From the NCBI RefSeq assembly GCF_032917945.1, contig NZ_CP136624.1, positions 7,006,001 to 7,070,000 of the forward strand: a DNA stretch of 64,000 nucleotides, written 5' to 3'. Positions 16,995 to 28,159 of the stretch are shown here, in pieces (within the stretch, counting starts at the first letter, position 1; the number at the start of each line of letters is the position of its first letter). Made by a program: the position numbers and the translations under genes. The stretch comes from Bradyrhizobium sp. sBnM-33 (GTDB lineage Bacteria > Pseudomonadota > Alphaproteobacteria > Rhizobiales > Xanthobacteraceae). Under the pieces are notes generated by a model. It was not told the DNA's origin. It worked only from the letters and a program-made list of their open reading frames with translations, and ran no database searches.

Positions 16995-19550
16995 TGCGGG
17001 CTGGAACAACAGCACGGCAGCAAGCGTGATCACGAACGAAAGCGCCAGCAGTTTTCCCATGCTGGCGGTGCCGGGATGACTAGATAGCCACAAGCTCCCG
17101 AACGCAGTCGCGGTCGTCAGCGCCGAGAAAAAGATCGCACGCGTCAGGCTCGACTGCAGCAGGTTATTTCTGCCCTCGCGCCAGGCCACGACGTAATAGA
17201 TCTTGAAGGCGACGCCGACGCCGAGCAGCAGCGGCAATGCTACGATGTTGGCGAAGTTGAGTGGCAGTTCGATCAGCACGCAGAGCTCCAGCGTCACCGC
17301 GCCCGCCACCAACAGTGGCACCATCGTCATCAGCACGTCAGTGACCCGCCGCAGCGTCAGCCACAGCAACAGGCTGATCACCAGCAGCGCCCAGATGCCG
17401 GCGTGAATGAATGCCCTCACAATGGTGTCGCCGGATTTGAGGATCGACACCGGTCCGCCGATCGCGTTCGGCTCGGCGGCCAGAACCGCATCGGCAAAAC
17501 GGCGCAAATTGTCGTTGTCGTTGGGATCGCCTTTCGGCAGCGCCTCAACGCGGATCAGCCCGTCCTTGGACTTCCAGCTATTCAACAGTTCCGGCGGCAG
17601 CGTCTTCAGCGTCACCGGCCCAGCCTGCATCGTGTTCCTGAGCTGCTCGAACACGATCTTGAGCGGGGCGACGAAGATATTCTGGGCCTTGTCGCGCGTC
17701 GCCTGGTCGCTTCCGGCAAGCTTCGACAGCGCGTCCGCCAACCTTCGCGAGGCAACCGCCCCCGGCCCCTTGCCGTCGCCCGCGGCCCTGCGCAAGCTGT
17801 CGACCGAACTCTTCAGCGCCTCCACATTCTCCTCATCGGTGGGCGCGGCGTCGACCGAGTCGGGATTGAGCGCGGGACCGACGACCTTCGCTGCCTTTGC
17901 GATCAACTGGAGCTTGGCTGGCTGGTCTTCGGGCACGAAGCTGTCGATCGACATCACGCGAAGAACTTCCGGCAACTTCTCCAGCCGCGCCTCGATCTTC
18001 TTGGCCTCGGCTTCGGAATTGGTCAGCACGTTGATGGCGTTGGCGCCGGTGTTGGGATCCTTGCGCAGGTCGAGGAAGGTCGCGATCGATTCGGCCTTCG
18101 GATTGCGCAGGTTGATCGGGTTGAAGTCGAACTTCATGAAGTAGAGCAACGGCAGGCCGGCCACCACGAGCAGCAGCGTTCCGGCGACGATGATGACGCG
18201 GTGCCGTTCGAGGAACGCGTCGACCGGCGCCAGAAATGCGTAACCGACAGGCTCGCTTTCTCCGGGCGGGTGAAGCAGCTTCAGCATGGCTGGCAGCACC
18301 GTGATGCTCGAGATGAACGCGATCAGCATGCCGGCGCCGGCAATCTTGCCGAGTTCGGAAATGCCCTTGTAGTCGGTCGGCAGGAAACAAAGAAAGCCGG
18401 CAGCGGTCGCCATCGCGGCAAGCGACAGCGGCACGGCCGAACGTCGGGCCGCGCTCTCCAGCGCCAGAGCCAGATCTTCGTTCTTGAAACGCTCGGAACG
18501 GTAGCGGACGCTGAATTGAATGCCGAAATCGACGCCGAGGCCGACGAACAGCACGGCAAAGGCGATCGACAGCAGGTTCAGCGATCCCACCATCATCAGG
18601 CCGACTGCGGTCGTCAGCGCCAGGCCGATGAACAGGTTCACGAACACCGCAAAAATGATCTTCGCAGAGTGCAGCGCCATCCAGAGAATGACGAGAACAA
18701 TAAGCACCGTTGCGACGCCGTTGACGATCGCGCCGTCCTGCACGGTCGAATATTCCTCGTTGGCGATCGGAACCGGGCCGGTCAGCCGGACGCGGGCGCT
18801 GTACTGGCTGGGGAAGTTGAGCTCGGTCGCGGCCCGCCGGATCGCATCGGTCGCGTCCTTGCCGGGTTCGAGTGCATTGTAATCGAGCTTCGGCTTGAAT
18901 TCGAGGAACGCGCGGCGGTCGGCATCGGTCAAAGGCTTGTCGCTGACGAGCTCGCGCCAGGAGAACGTCGCCGTCCCCTTGCTCAGCATGTCCTCGATCG
19001 TCTGGCTGATCAGGTTGAACGGGCGCTCGGTATTGTCGAGCTTGACCTGCCCGCGCTTGACGCCGGCAAGCCCGGTTTCCAGCGCGCCGGTCAGCCCGCG
19101 GATCGAGGGATCGCCGGCCATGATCTCGATCAGGGGCGCTGCGGCTTCGAGCTGGCCGGCGACCTTGCCGACTTCTTCCACCGGCAGGAACAACAACCCG
19201 TTCTTCTCGAAGAACTCGCCGGAACCCAGCGGCTGCACCGATTCGAAATGTTCGGTGTCGCCGGACAGCTTCGTGGCCAGCGCCTTGGAAGCGGCACTGG
19301 CGAGTTCCGGGGTCGGCGCTTCGACGACAGCCAGAATCAGCTTTTCACGGTCGAAGGCCTGCTCGAACTGATTGTCGCGCTTGCGCCAGTCGAGGTCGGG
19401 CGAAATCAGCGTATTGATGTCGGTGTTGATGGCGAAATGCCGGGCGGCATAGTAGGCCCCTCCGACCGCCAGAAGCAGGGAGACAATGACGACGAGAGTG
19501 GCAAACCGCGTACAGGTTCTGACGACGGCGACAACAATACTGGTCAGCAC
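16962..19550 (-). CDS. hpnN: Hopanoid RND transporter
   Basis: The protein of about 862 residues belongs to the RND/MMPL superfamily and has two repeats, each with one leading span, a large periplasmic domain and five clustered spans. Examples are VATVLIVLVILWMALHSAK and FVGLGVDFGIQFSVRYRSE in the first repeat. HpnN moves hopanoids from the inner to the outer membrane in Rhodopseudomonas and Burkholderia. The open frame extends to 19,766, but the added N-terminus is not membrane-protein-like; a GTG at 19,550 gives the expected start just before the first span (LTSIVVAVVRTCTRF). The 3' end overlaps the DUF2147 gene by 33 bases. It is divergent from ispH. Confidence 0.93.
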   Translation of the reverse strand: MLTSIVVAVVRTCTRFATLVVIVSLLLAVGGAYYAARHFAINTDINTLISPDLDWRKRDNQFEQAFDREKLILAVVEAPTPELASAASKALATKLSGDTEHFESVQPLGSGEFFEKNGLLFLPVEEVGKVAGQLEAAAPLIEIMAGDPSIRGLTGALETGLAGVKRGQVKLDNTERPFNLISQTIEDMLSKGTATFSWRELVSDKPLTDADRRAFLEFKPKLDYNALEPGKDATDAIRRAATELNFPSQYSARVRLTGPVPIANEEYSTVQDGAIVNGVATVLIVLVILWMALHSAKIIFAVFVNLFIGLALTTAVGLMMVGSLNLLSIAFAVLFVGLGVDFGIQFSVRYRSERFKNEDLALALESAARRSAVPLSLAAMATAAGFLCFLPTDYKGISELGKIAGAGMLIAFISSITVLPAMLKLLHPPGESEPVGYAFLAPVDAFLERHRVIIVAGTLLLVVAGLPLLYFMKFDFNPINLRNPKAESIATFLDLRKDPNTGANAINVLTNSEAEAKKIEARLEKLPEVLRVMSIDSFVPEDQPAKLQLIAKAAKVVGPALNPDSVDAAPTDEENVEALKSSVDSLRRAAGDGKGPGAVASRRLADALSKLAGSDQATRDKAQNIFVAPLKIVFEQLRNTMQAGPVTLKTLPPELLNSWKSKDGLIRVEALPKGDPNDNDNLRRFADAVLAAEPNAIGGPVSILKSGDTIVRAFIHAGIWALLVISLLLWLTLRRVTDVLMTMVPLLVAGAVTLELCVLIELPLNFANIVALPLLLGVGVAFKIYYVVAWREGRNNLLQSSLTRAIFFSALTTATAFGSLWLSSHPGTASMGKLLALSFVITLAAVLLFQPALMGKPRDVGQ

Positions 19551-19994
19551 TTCGTTTCTTTCTAAATCTAAAGGAGAGCTGGGCGAAAACGCCCCGCTGT
19601 CTAGCGGAGTTCCCACAGCCGATCTAATGTTGTTTTGGCTGCTTCCCCGAGGGTTCAAGCGAAGCCACCACAACAGACCGGAACGGGCGTTCGGGCGCCG
19701 GTATAGCCGGTCCGAGGGGGCGATAAAGTGGCGAACCGGTGAGGAACGAACGGCCGCGCAATGCATTTATTGGTATCTAAATACCTAACACGCGGTAACC
19801 ATAGCGCGATCCGCCTTTTCTATCTGCACGATTTTTGACACATAGTCCTGCGCTTCCATCTAATTGGATGGGGATTACCTACGGGTTCCGGTCGTGGTGC
19901 GGATATTGCAAATCCGGATGTGACCGGCTGCACGGAGACCTTCGGATGAATTTGCGAAATCAGTACCTCTTGCAACTTGCGTAATGGACATCCC
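19551..19994. other. Divergent control region between hpnN and ispH-hpnH
   Basis: The 444 bases between the hpnN GTG and the ispH ATG hold no convincing gene. They must carry promoters for both directions. AT-rich blocks are seen around 19,755-19,790 and 19,830-19,875, the latter holding the promoter candidate listed separately. Confidence 0.6.
19835..19864 (+). promoter_or_regulatory. Candidate sigma-70 promoter for ispH-hpnH
   Basis: A perfect TTGACA at 19,835-19,840 is followed after 18 bases by TCTAAT at 19,859-19,864 (five of six matches to TATAAT). It lies about 130 bases before the ispH start. Found by eye; no start-site data. Confidence 0.4.
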
Positions 19995-20921
19995 ATGGAA
20001 GTGTATCTAGCGCAGCCCCGCGGATTTTGTGCGGGTGTCGTGCGTGCCATCGAAATCGTTGAGCGCGCGCTCGAGAAATACGGCCCGCCGGTCTATGTCC
20101 GGCACGAGATCGTGCACAACAAATACGTGGTCGAGAGCCTGAAGGCCAAAGGCGCGATCTTCGTCGAGGATCTGTCGGAGGTGCCGCCGCTCGCGGTAAC
20201 CGTCTTCAGCGCCCATGGCGTGGCCCGTACGGTCGAGGAAGAGGCCGCTGCCCGCGGTCTGCCGGTCCTCAATGCCACCTGCCCGCTGGTCACCAAGGTC
20301 CATAATCAGGGTAAACGGTATATGTCCAAGGGCCGGACCCTGGTCCTGATCGGCCATGCCGGCCATCCCGAGGTCGAGGGCACCATGGGCCAGGTTCCGG
20401 GCCCGGTTCTCCTGGTCCAGAACGTCGACGACGTGGCGGCCCTGACGCTGCCGACCGACGCCCCTGTGGCCTATATCACCCAGACCACCCTCAGCGTGGA
20501 CGACACAAAGGACATAATCGCCGCCCTTCAGGCCAAATTTACAGATATTCAAGGCCCCGACATCCGGGATATCTGCTATGCGACACAGAACCGCCAATCT
20601 GCGGTAAGGGACCTGAGTAAGCTGGTGGACGTCATCTTGGTGGTGGGGGCTGCCAATAGTTCCAACTCAAACAGGCTTCGCGAAATCGGCACCGAGGTCG
20701 GCGTCGCGAGTTATCTCATTGCCGACGGGAGCGAGCTGAACCCTGATTGGCTGAAGGACGCAAAGGCTGTCGGCATCACAGCGGGCGCATCGGCGCCCGA
20801 AGTTTTGGTCGACGACGTGATCGAGGCTTTGAGGCGTATCGGACCTGTCACGGTCTCGGTGCTGCCTGGCCGGGAAGAAAATATCGAGTTCCGGCTTCCG
20901 GCCGAACTGACTGCGGGTTGA
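19995..20921 (+). CDS. ispH: 4-hydroxy-3-methylbut-2-enyl diphosphate reductase
   Basis: The 308-residue protein starts [14 protein letters not shown]; six extra codons upstream (from 19,977) lack family support. The three cysteines that hold the iron-sulfur cluster are Cys12, Cys96 (NATCPLV) and Cys194 (DICYAT). The catalytic region [11 protein letters not shown] with Glu126 and the SSNSNRL motif are intact. IspH makes IPP and DMAPP from HMBPP at the end of the MEP pathway. Pairing with hpnH, 41 bases downstream, links isoprenoid supply to hopanoid synthesis; many Bradyrhizobia carry a second ispH elsewhere, which cannot be judged here. Confidence 0.95.
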   Translation: MEVYLAQPRGFCAGVVRAIEIVERALEKYGPPVYVRHEIVHNKYVVESLKAKGAIFVEDLSEVPPLAVTVFSAHGVARTVEEEAAARGLPVLNATCPLVTKVHNQGKRYMSKGRTLVLIGHAGHPEVEGTMGQVPGPVLLVQNVDDVAALTLPTDAPVAYITQTTLSVDDTKDIIAALQAKFTDIQGPDIRDICYATQNRQSAVRDLSKLVDVILVVGAANSSNSNRLREIGTEVGVASYLIADGSELNPDWLKDAKAVGITAGASAPEVLVDDVIEALRRIGPVTVSVLPGREENIEFRLPAELTAG

Positions 20922-20962
20922 TCCACTTCAAGACTTACAGGTCCAGAAAGAAAATCTCCAAA

Positions 20963-22123
<1,161 letters not shown>

Positions 22124-22143
22124 GCGAGCACGGAAACAAGATT

Positions 22144-22185
22144 AAGGGCCCCGGTTCTCAGCGAATCGGGGCCCTTTTCTTTTTG
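22144..22185 (+). terminator. Rho-independent terminator after hpnH
   Basis: A 14-bp stem with one G-T wobble (AAGGGCCCCGGTTC pairing with GAATCGGGGCCCTT) has a loop of about five bases and is followed by TTCTTTTTG, 20 bases past the hpnH stop. Its near symmetry could also serve hpnG on the other strand. Confidence 0.9.
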
Positions 22186-22230
22186 TTTGACGCTTTCGAA
22201 AACTTTGAAGCTGCCTGCCGCCCCGCGCCC

Positions 22231-22977
22231 TCAGGCCTCCGCCATGGCAAAGCTATCACCGTGCAGGAAGCCGCGGCAGCCGCGGAGCGAGCGCAGCGCG
22301 CGATTGAAATCGATGCCGGTAGAGACCAGCGCGCGCAGCGTGGTGGGATTGCGCGCCACTCCGCGCAGCACCTTGCCCAAATCGATGTCACCGTTCGGCT
22401 TGATGGCGCTCTTGGCGAGCGCCGGAAGAGCCCGGGTGGCCGGATCGGAGATGACCCGCAGCGCCGCGAACGGAAGCCCCGCCTCGGCCGCATAGGCCGC
22501 CGCGATGTGGCTTTCCATATCGACCGCCGCAGCCCCGGTCTCCGAATGCAGCGCGGCCTTGCAGGCGGTCGCGGCGATCACCTGTTCGACGCCCGAAAGG
22601 ATGCCACGGACCACGCGCCGGCGGCGCAGCGCGGCACGGGCGATCATTTCCTCGTTCAGCGCCAGACCTGCCAGAAACCGGGTATCGCCGGCGAGAACCT
22701 CGGTCGCCACCACCACGTCGCCCGATTTCAGCGACGGATCCAGCCCGCCGGCGACGCCGAACGAGATGATACCCCTGAAAGTGGTAGGATCCAGCGTTGC
22801 CAGCAATGCGCGCAATTGCTGCGGGTCGCTGGAACTGCAGATAACGATCATGCCGGGCCCGGCCGCAATGCGGGCTTCCTGCACCAGTCCTGTAACGATC
22901 AAAACCGGCCGCGGATCATTCGAATTGCGATCAACCGAATTGTCCACGATCGCGGCGGCCCCCGCCCCCCAAGTCAC
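22231..22977 (-). CDS. hpnG: Adenosylhopane nucleosidase/phosphorylase HpnG
   Basis: The protein of about 248 residues is a PNP/MTAN-fold nucleosidase: PVLIVTGLVQEARIAAGPG at the start, ISFGVAGGLDPSLKSGDVVV in the middle and the substrate-site region AAAVDMESHIAAAYAAEAG followed by ALRVISDPA. HpnG removes adenine from adenosylhopane to give ribosylhopane. A GTG at 22,977 overlaps the shc stop as GTGA, a typical coupled start; the longer open frame on this strand is out-of-frame shc sequence. It is the last gene of the hpnC-D-E-shc-G run. Confidence 0.92.
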   Translation of the reverse strand: MTWGAGAAAIVDNSVDRNSNDPRPVLIVTGLVQEARIAAGPGMIVICSSSDPQQLRALLATLDPTTFRGIISFGVAGGLDPSLKSGDVVVATEVLAGDTRFLAGLALNEEMIARAALRRRRVVRGILSGVEQVIAATACKAALHSETGAAAVDMESHIAAAYAAEAGLPFAALRVISDPATRALPALAKSAIKPNGDIDLGKVLRGVARNPTTLRALVSTGIDFNRALRSLRGCRGFLHGDSFAMAEA

Positions 22978-24935
22978 ATCCCGACCCCTACCACCCTGCT
23001 GTTGGTGCTTCTCAAATTCCGATACCGCGCCAGCGCCCAGAGCGGAAAGAACTTCGAGTAGCCATGATAACGCAAATAAAACACCCGCGGAAAGCCCGTA
23101 GCCGTGTAGCGCGCCTCGTCCCAGAGCCCTTTCTCGGTCTGTGTGGCTTTTAGGTACTCCACGCCGCGCAAGACAGCCGGATGTTCCACTTCGCCGGCCG
23201 CCATCAGACCAAGCAAGGCCCATGCCGTTTGCGAAGAGGTCGATGGCGCCTGCTCATATCCCTTGTAATCGAGTCGGTAACTGACCGCATCCTCGCCCCA
23301 GCCGCCATCCCGGTTCTGGATCGAAACCAGCCAGTCCGCCGCCTTTCGGATCATGGGATCCTGGTGGTCCACGCCGGCGGCATTGAGTGCGCACAGCACC
23401 GACCAGGTTCCGTAGATGTAGTTCAGCCCCCAGCGGCCGTACCAGGAGCCCTCCGCGAGCTGGGTGCGGCGCAGATAGGCAATCCCGTCCGCGACCGCCT
23501 TGCTGGTCCGCGCGGTCTCCCCGAGCTGGGCCAGCATCGAAATGCAGCGCGCGGTGACGTCCTCGGTCGGCGGATCGAGCAGCGCGCCGTGATCGGAGAA
23601 CGGGATGTTGTTGAGGTAATATTCAAGGTTGTTGACGTCGAAGGCGGCCCAGCCGCCATCACGGCTCTGCAGGCCCTCGATCCACTCGCGGCCCCGCGCA
23701 ATCGCCTGATCGTATTCCTTGCTGCCGGTCTGCCGGCGCGCCCGGTCCATCGCCATCACGACGACGGCGGTATCGTCGAGATCGGGATAATAGTCGTTGT
23801 TGTACTGGAACGCCCAGCCGCCCGGACGAACGTCGGGCGCCTTCGCCGCCCAGTCGCCCTTGAGGTCGAGCACCTGCCGCGGCTTCAGCCAGTCGAGACC
23901 TTGCTTCATTTTCGCAAGTGTCTCTTCGCCACCGGTCTCGGCAAGCGCGTGGCAGGTCAGCGCGGTATCCCAGACGGGGGAGACGCAGGGCTGGCAATAG
24001 GCCTCGTGCTCGCCGATCACGAGCAGCTTTTCGATGCCCTTGCGGGTGACCGCACGCGGCGGATAATCCGGTCCCTTGCCGAGCGCGTCGTACATCATCA
24101 CGATATTGGCCATCGGCGGATAGATCGCACCCATGCCGTCTTCGCCGTTGAGCCGCTCCTCGGTGAACGCGAGCGCGGCGTCGATCGCGCGCTGGCGCAG
24201 CTTCTTCGGAAACAACGGCTCGACCACGCGCAGGATCTTGTCCAGCGTGCTGAACAGCGTGAACCAGCCCCAGCTTTGGTGCGGCGCCTTCGGCGTCATT
24301 CCGACCGATTTGGGATCCTGCAGGAACAACTCGTCGATGCCGACGCCCTTGGGATTCTTCGCCAGCGGCTTCAACGCCGCCATCACCATCAGCGGCACGA
24401 TCGTGGTGCGCGCCCAATAGGAAATCTTGTTGAGATGGAACGGCGACCACATCGGCAACAGCATGATCTCGATCGGCAGCACCGGCACTGCGCGCCAAGC
24501 CAATACACCGTAGAAGGCCAGCAGAAACCGCGTGAAAACGTTGACGCGGGCAGCACCGCCGCGGCAGCGGATCGCCTCGCGCGCGCGCACCATATGCGGC
24601 GCATCGATGGAATCGCCGATCATCTTCAGCGCGAAATAGGATTTGACGCTGGCACTCATGTCGAACGGGCCGTCCTGCACCAGCGGCCACCCGCTATGAT
24701 TGCCTTGGGTGCGACGTAGATAGTTCGCGATCTTGGCTTCGAGCTCACTGTCGATGGGCTCGGCGAGATAGTGGCGCAGCAGGATGTATTCGGCAGGGAT
24801 GGTGCTGTCGGCTTCCAGCTCGAATATCCAGTGTCCGTCGGATTGGCGGTAACCGAACAGAGCTTCGGTCGCGGAGGAGATGCTCTTCTCCAGGGCGACG
24901 GGATCGACTGCGTTTGTGTGATCGATGGCAAGCAT
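22974..24935 (-). CDS. shc: Squalene-hopene cyclase
   Basis: The 653-residue alpha-barrel triterpene cyclase (also called HpnF) has the protonating acidic motif DLDD at 385-388 within YYPDLDDTAVV and several QW repeats, for example QSRDGGWAAF, QLAEGSWYGRWG, QNRDGGWGE and QTEKGLW. It cyclises squalene to hopene and hopanol on the inner membrane. Length matches the family. It starts 64 bases past the hpnE stop and is translationally coupled to hpnG. Confidence 0.96.
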   Translation of the reverse strand: MLAIDHTNAVDPVALEKSISSATEALFGYRQSDGHWIFELEADSTIPAEYILLRHYLAEPIDSELEAKIANYLRRTQGNHSGWPLVQDGPFDMSASVKSYFALKMIGDSIDAPHMVRAREAIRCRGGAARVNVFTRFLLAFYGVLAWRAVPVLPIEIMLLPMWSPFHLNKISYWARTTIVPLMVMAALKPLAKNPKGVGIDELFLQDPKSVGMTPKAPHQSWGWFTLFSTLDKILRVVEPLFPKKLRQRAIDAALAFTEERLNGEDGMGAIYPPMANIVMMYDALGKGPDYPPRAVTRKGIEKLLVIGEHEAYCQPCVSPVWDTALTCHALAETGGEETLAKMKQGLDWLKPRQVLDLKGDWAAKAPDVRPGGWAFQYNNDYYPDLDDTAVVVMAMDRARRQTGSKEYDQAIARGREWIEGLQSRDGGWAAFDVNNLEYYLNNIPFSDHGALLDPPTEDVTARCISMLAQLGETARTSKAVADGIAYLRRTQLAEGSWYGRWGLNYIYGTWSVLCALNAAGVDHQDPMIRKAADWLVSIQNRDGGWGEDAVSYRLDYKGYEQAPSTSSQTAWALLGLMAAGEVEHPAVLRGVEYLKATQTEKGLWDEARYTATGFPRVFYLRYHGYSKFFPLWALARYRNLRSTNSRVVGVGM

Positions 24936-24999
24936 TCGCTATACATCCCATTATTCGCGACGGGCTCTGTGAAGCCGGTCACGCAACACGTCCTCAGGC

Positions 25000-26253
25000 C
25001 TAACGCCTCGCCAGGACCAGATCGGCGGCGCGATCGCCTGACCGCACCGATCCCTCGATGGTTGCCGGCAATCCGGTATCAGTCCAGTCGCCGGCGAGAA
25101 ACAGGTTTTTGAACGAGGTCACCGCCCCCGGCCGCAGCGCATCCTGCTCCGGCGTAGCCTCAAATGTCGCGCGTCGTTCGCGCACGATCTGCCAGGGCGG
25201 CAGCGGCAATTCGCCCGCCAGGCCGGCGGCCTTGCAGACATCCCGCCAGATCGCCAGCGCGAGTTCTTCGCGCGGCATGTCGACGAGCCGGTCGCCATTG
25301 CTGATGGTGACCGACAGCCGCTGCGGGAATGCGAACAGCCACTCCACCAGCCCGCTGACGACGCCGAGAATCGGCGGCGCATCCTTGGGCGGATCAAAGC
25401 GGAAATGCGCGTTGACGATGGCGCGGAATTTCGACGGCGTCTTCAATCCCGGCAGCAGCGCCGCCGCAGGGCGCGGCGGCACTGCGAGTACCACGACGTC
25501 GTCGGGGCCGAGCGCGATGGTGTCGCCAACGAATTTCAGCTCGCCGACATGGCTCCCCTTCATCACAAGTTCGCGCAGCTCATGGCCGAGTTGGATCGAG
25601 GCGCCCTTGTTCTGCAAAAGCTTGATCGCCGGCTCGACCAGCACAGCGCTGAGGCCATCGCGCGCGATCAGCGGCCGGCAGGCCTGCCCGCCCGCCAGCA
25701 GCGTTTCCCGTACGATCGCGCCGGCCAGACCCGCCGAACCCTCCGGCGGATCGACATTGAGCGCGGCCAACAGCAGCGGCTGCACCAGCCGCTGGTACAG
25801 CGTGCCCTTGCAGGGGATCGCATTGCCGACCAGTTTGTCGGTCCCTGCCCAGATCAGCGGCATCAATGCGAGGTAATCGAGCAGCTTCGTATCGGGGACG
25901 CGGCGCGCCTGGTCGAACACCCACAACGGCAACTTGCCGTCGCCAAGGTCGAGTTGCCAGCGCCGGCCGGTTGAGATGTCGACAAAGGGAAACTGCGCAA
26001 GCTTTGGTCCGACCAGCCCCGTCTCGGTGCCGATCGATTTGGCGTAGGCCAGCGCATGACGGTTGCCGGACAACAGCAAATGATTGCCGTTGTCGATGGT
26101 GAGGTTGGTGGCCGCATCGAAATAGGACCGGCAACGGCCGCCCGCCTGCTGCGTTGCCTCGTGGACATGCACCCGGTAATTGGCGTTGGCGAGCCGCACG
26201 GCCGCTGAAAGACCGGAAATGCCAGCGCCGATAATATGAACATTTTTCTGCAT
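25000..26253 (-). CDS. hpnE: FAD-dependent hydroxysqualene reductase HpnE
   Basis: The 417-residue protein begins MQKNVHIIGAGISGLSAAVR, a dinucleotide-binding motif of the flavin amine-oxidase/phytoene-desaturase fold, followed by GGRCRSYFD. The C-terminal FLAGDWTDTGLPATIEGSVRS closes the FAD site. HpnE reduces hydroxysqualene to squalene, the last step of the three-enzyme bacterial route. The ATG at 26,253 shares one base with the hpnD stop (TGATG); the longer open frame is hpnD read out of frame. Confidence 0.94.
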   Translation of the reverse strand: MQKNVHIIGAGISGLSAAVRLANANYRVHVHEATQQAGGRCRSYFDAATNLTIDNGNHLLLSGNRHALAYAKSIGTETGLVGPKLAQFPFVDISTGRRWQLDLGDGKLPLWVFDQARRVPDTKLLDYLALMPLIWAGTDKLVGNAIPCKGTLYQRLVQPLLLAALNVDPPEGSAGLAGAIVRETLLAGGQACRPLIARDGLSAVLVEPAIKLLQNKGASIQLGHELRELVMKGSHVGELKFVGDTIALGPDDVVVLAVPPRPAAALLPGLKTPSKFRAIVNAHFRFDPPKDAPPILGVVSGLVEWLFAFPQRLSVTISNGDRLVDMPREELALAIWRDVCKAAGLAGELPLPPWQIVRERRATFEATPEQDALRPGAVTSFKNLFLAGDWTDTGLPATIEGSVRSGDRAADLVLARR

Positions 26254-27092
26254 CAGATGATCGCGTATCGGAGAAGGATAGCGATTTTCGCCCATTTGTG
26301 GACGCGGACCGGCTCGCGCGGAGCGGCAAAGCCCCGGGCCAGCAGCAAGTCCAGGATCGCGCGGTAATATTTCGACATGATCCGCGGCGCGCGCACCACG
26401 CGCCGCGAATTGCGTTTCATGACTTCGTCGGCTTTCTCGAAATGCTTTTTCGCGCGCTCGGCCAGCGCCAGGCATACTTTCGGCAATGCGCGATCGACGA
26501 TCACCCGCTGCGGATCGTCGGTCGTGATGCCGGCAAGCAGCAGCCCCTCACGTGGCAGATAGAGGCGACCGAGGCCGGCGTCTTCATCGATGTCGCGCAG
26601 GATATTGGTCAATTGCAGCGCGCGCCCGAGGTGGTGGGCGAGCAGGATGCCGTCTTCCTCAGGAAGGCCGAACACGCGCACCGACAGTCGCCCGACGGCG
26701 CTAGCGACACGGTCGCAATAGAGATCAAGGGTAGCAAGATCTGGCGCCCGGATGTCCTGCGGTACGTCCATCTCCATGCCGTCGACGATGGCGAGAAAAT
26801 CCTCGCGCTTGAGACCGAAGGTTTTGACCGACGCGGCGTAATCCTGCAGACGCGGCGGTGGGTGACCCTGATACAGCGCATCTATATCGTCGCGCCATTG
26901 CTGGAGCGCAGCCAGCCGCTCGGGCCGCGGGCCGTCGGAATCGGCGATGTCATCGACCTGGCGGCAAAAGCTGTAGATCTGGAACATCGCCTCGCGCTGT
27001 GCGCGCGGCAGGATGCGCATCGCGGCATAAAACGAACTGCCGGACGCGGTGGTACCGTAATCTGCGTTGGCCGCCGCCGTCTGCAACGTCAT
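26253..27092 (-). CDS. hpnD: Presqualene diphosphate synthase HpnD
   Basis: The 279-residue squalene/phytoene-synthase-fold protein has both aspartate motifs: DDIAD at 47-51 and DIDED at 167-171 within LTNILRDIDED. It condenses two farnesyl diphosphates to presqualene diphosphate. It overlaps hpnC by four bases (ATGA) and hpnE by one, so the three squalene genes form one coupled message. Confidence 0.95.
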   Translation of the reverse strand: MTLQTAAANADYGTTASGSSFYAAMRILPRAQREAMFQIYSFCRQVDDIADSDGPRPERLAALQQWRDDIDALYQGHPPPRLQDYAASVKTFGLKREDFLAIVDGMEMDVPQDIRAPDLATLDLYCDRVASAVGRLSVRVFGLPEEDGILLAHHLGRALQLTNILRDIDEDAGLGRLYLPREGLLLAGITTDDPQRVIVDRALPKVCLALAERAKKHFEKADEVMKRNSRRVVRAPRIMSKYYRAILDLLLARGFAAPREPVRVHKWAKIAILLRYAII

Positions 27093-27970
27093 GCGCCGGC
27101 CGCCGGTTTTGTCTGGGGACGGCGTCCGATCGCGCGGCGGGTGATCTCGCCGGCGATGCCGCCGATGGTATGGCCGAGCAACTCCAGCTTGCTCAAATGC
27201 ACGCGTTCACTGAGCGGATCGCGCACTTTCAGCATGCCGACGATCTTGTCGGCAAAAGCCTGGATCACAGCAATATCGAGCCCGAGCCGGAAATCCTTCA
27301 CTTCGGCGTTGAGCGACTTGCTCTCGTTGAGGAGGGTTTCAGTCCGCACCGCGAGCGCATGGAGACATTGCAACAGCGCCGGCGGCGATTTCGTCTCGCC
27401 CAGCATCTCCACGGTGGCGCCGCTTGCTGCCAGCGCATCGCGCGGCAGATAGACGCGATTCAGATTCTTGTAGTCCTTGGCGCAATCCTGCAGATGGTTA
27501 TTGATCTGCAATCCCGCGCACAACGCGTCGGAAGCGGCCCAGGTCGAGGTGCTCTCGCCATGAACGTCGAGCATGAAACGGCCGACCGGCATGGCCGAAT
27601 AGCGGCAATAATGAGTGACGTCGTCCCAGTTCTCGTAGCGCAGCTTGGTGACGTCCATCCGGAACGCGACCAGCACGTCGAGCGCATGGCGCGGAGCCAT
27701 CGAACGCTCGGCGAGGGCCTGGCGGAGGCTGACCGCTTCCTTCTGCGTGTCGCCCGTGCCCAATAGTTCCGCCTCGAGCAGGTCGAGATAGCGCAGCTTT
27801 TCGTTCGCGCTAAGTGTCGCGTGGTCGGCGATATCGTCGGCGGTCCTGACGAAATTGTAGAATGCGAGGATCAGCGCCCGGTGACGCGGATGAATGATCC
27901 ACGACGCGACCGGAAAATTCTCGTCGCGGTCGGTCTTTCCGGATCGCAGGTCGCTCGCGCTGGTCATCAA
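27089..27970 (-). CDS. hpnC: Hydroxysqualene synthase HpnC
   Basis: The 293-residue paralogue of HpnD has DDIAD at 45-49 and the second metal site as DCAKD at 162-166 (NNHLQDCAKDYKN), as is usual in HpnC. It turns presqualene diphosphate into hydroxysqualene. It opens the hpnC-D-E-shc-G run; the 189 bases upstream should contain the promoter. The two adjacent Met codons make the start uncertain by one codon. Confidence 0.95.
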   Translation of the reverse strand: MMTSASDLRSGKTDRDENFPVASWIIHPRHRALILAFYNFVRTADDIADHATLSANEKLRYLDLLEAELLGTGDTQKEAVSLRQALAERSMAPRHALDVLVAFRMDVTKLRYENWDDVTHYCRYSAMPVGRFMLDVHGESTSTWAASDALCAGLQINNHLQDCAKDYKNLNRVYLPRDALAASGATVEMLGETKSPPALLQCLHALAVRTETLLNESKSLNAEVKDFRLGLDIAVIQAFADKIVGMLKVRDPLSERVHLSKLELLGHTIGGIAGEITRRAIGRRPQTKPAAGA

Positions 27971-28159
27971 AAACTGGCTACATCAATCGGGATTGGCGGC
28001 ATGCGCCGGTGCCCGGCGCATGCGAGGAGATCGCGAGCCCCATATAGGGGAATACGTCGCCAAAACCAATGCTATATGGGCTGATTAGCCCCGCCCGTGA
28101 CGCGCGTCATACAGCCGAGAATGGCTTTTCCGCGAGGGTTAACGGACGCTAGCCGCGCC

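Noticed and set aside
17403..19565. 720-codon open frame on the plus strand opposite hpnN
   Set aside because: Its composition (Arg, Asp, Gln, His rich, no domain) is that of an antisense shadow of a GC-rich gene; hpnN on the other strand is a clear family member.
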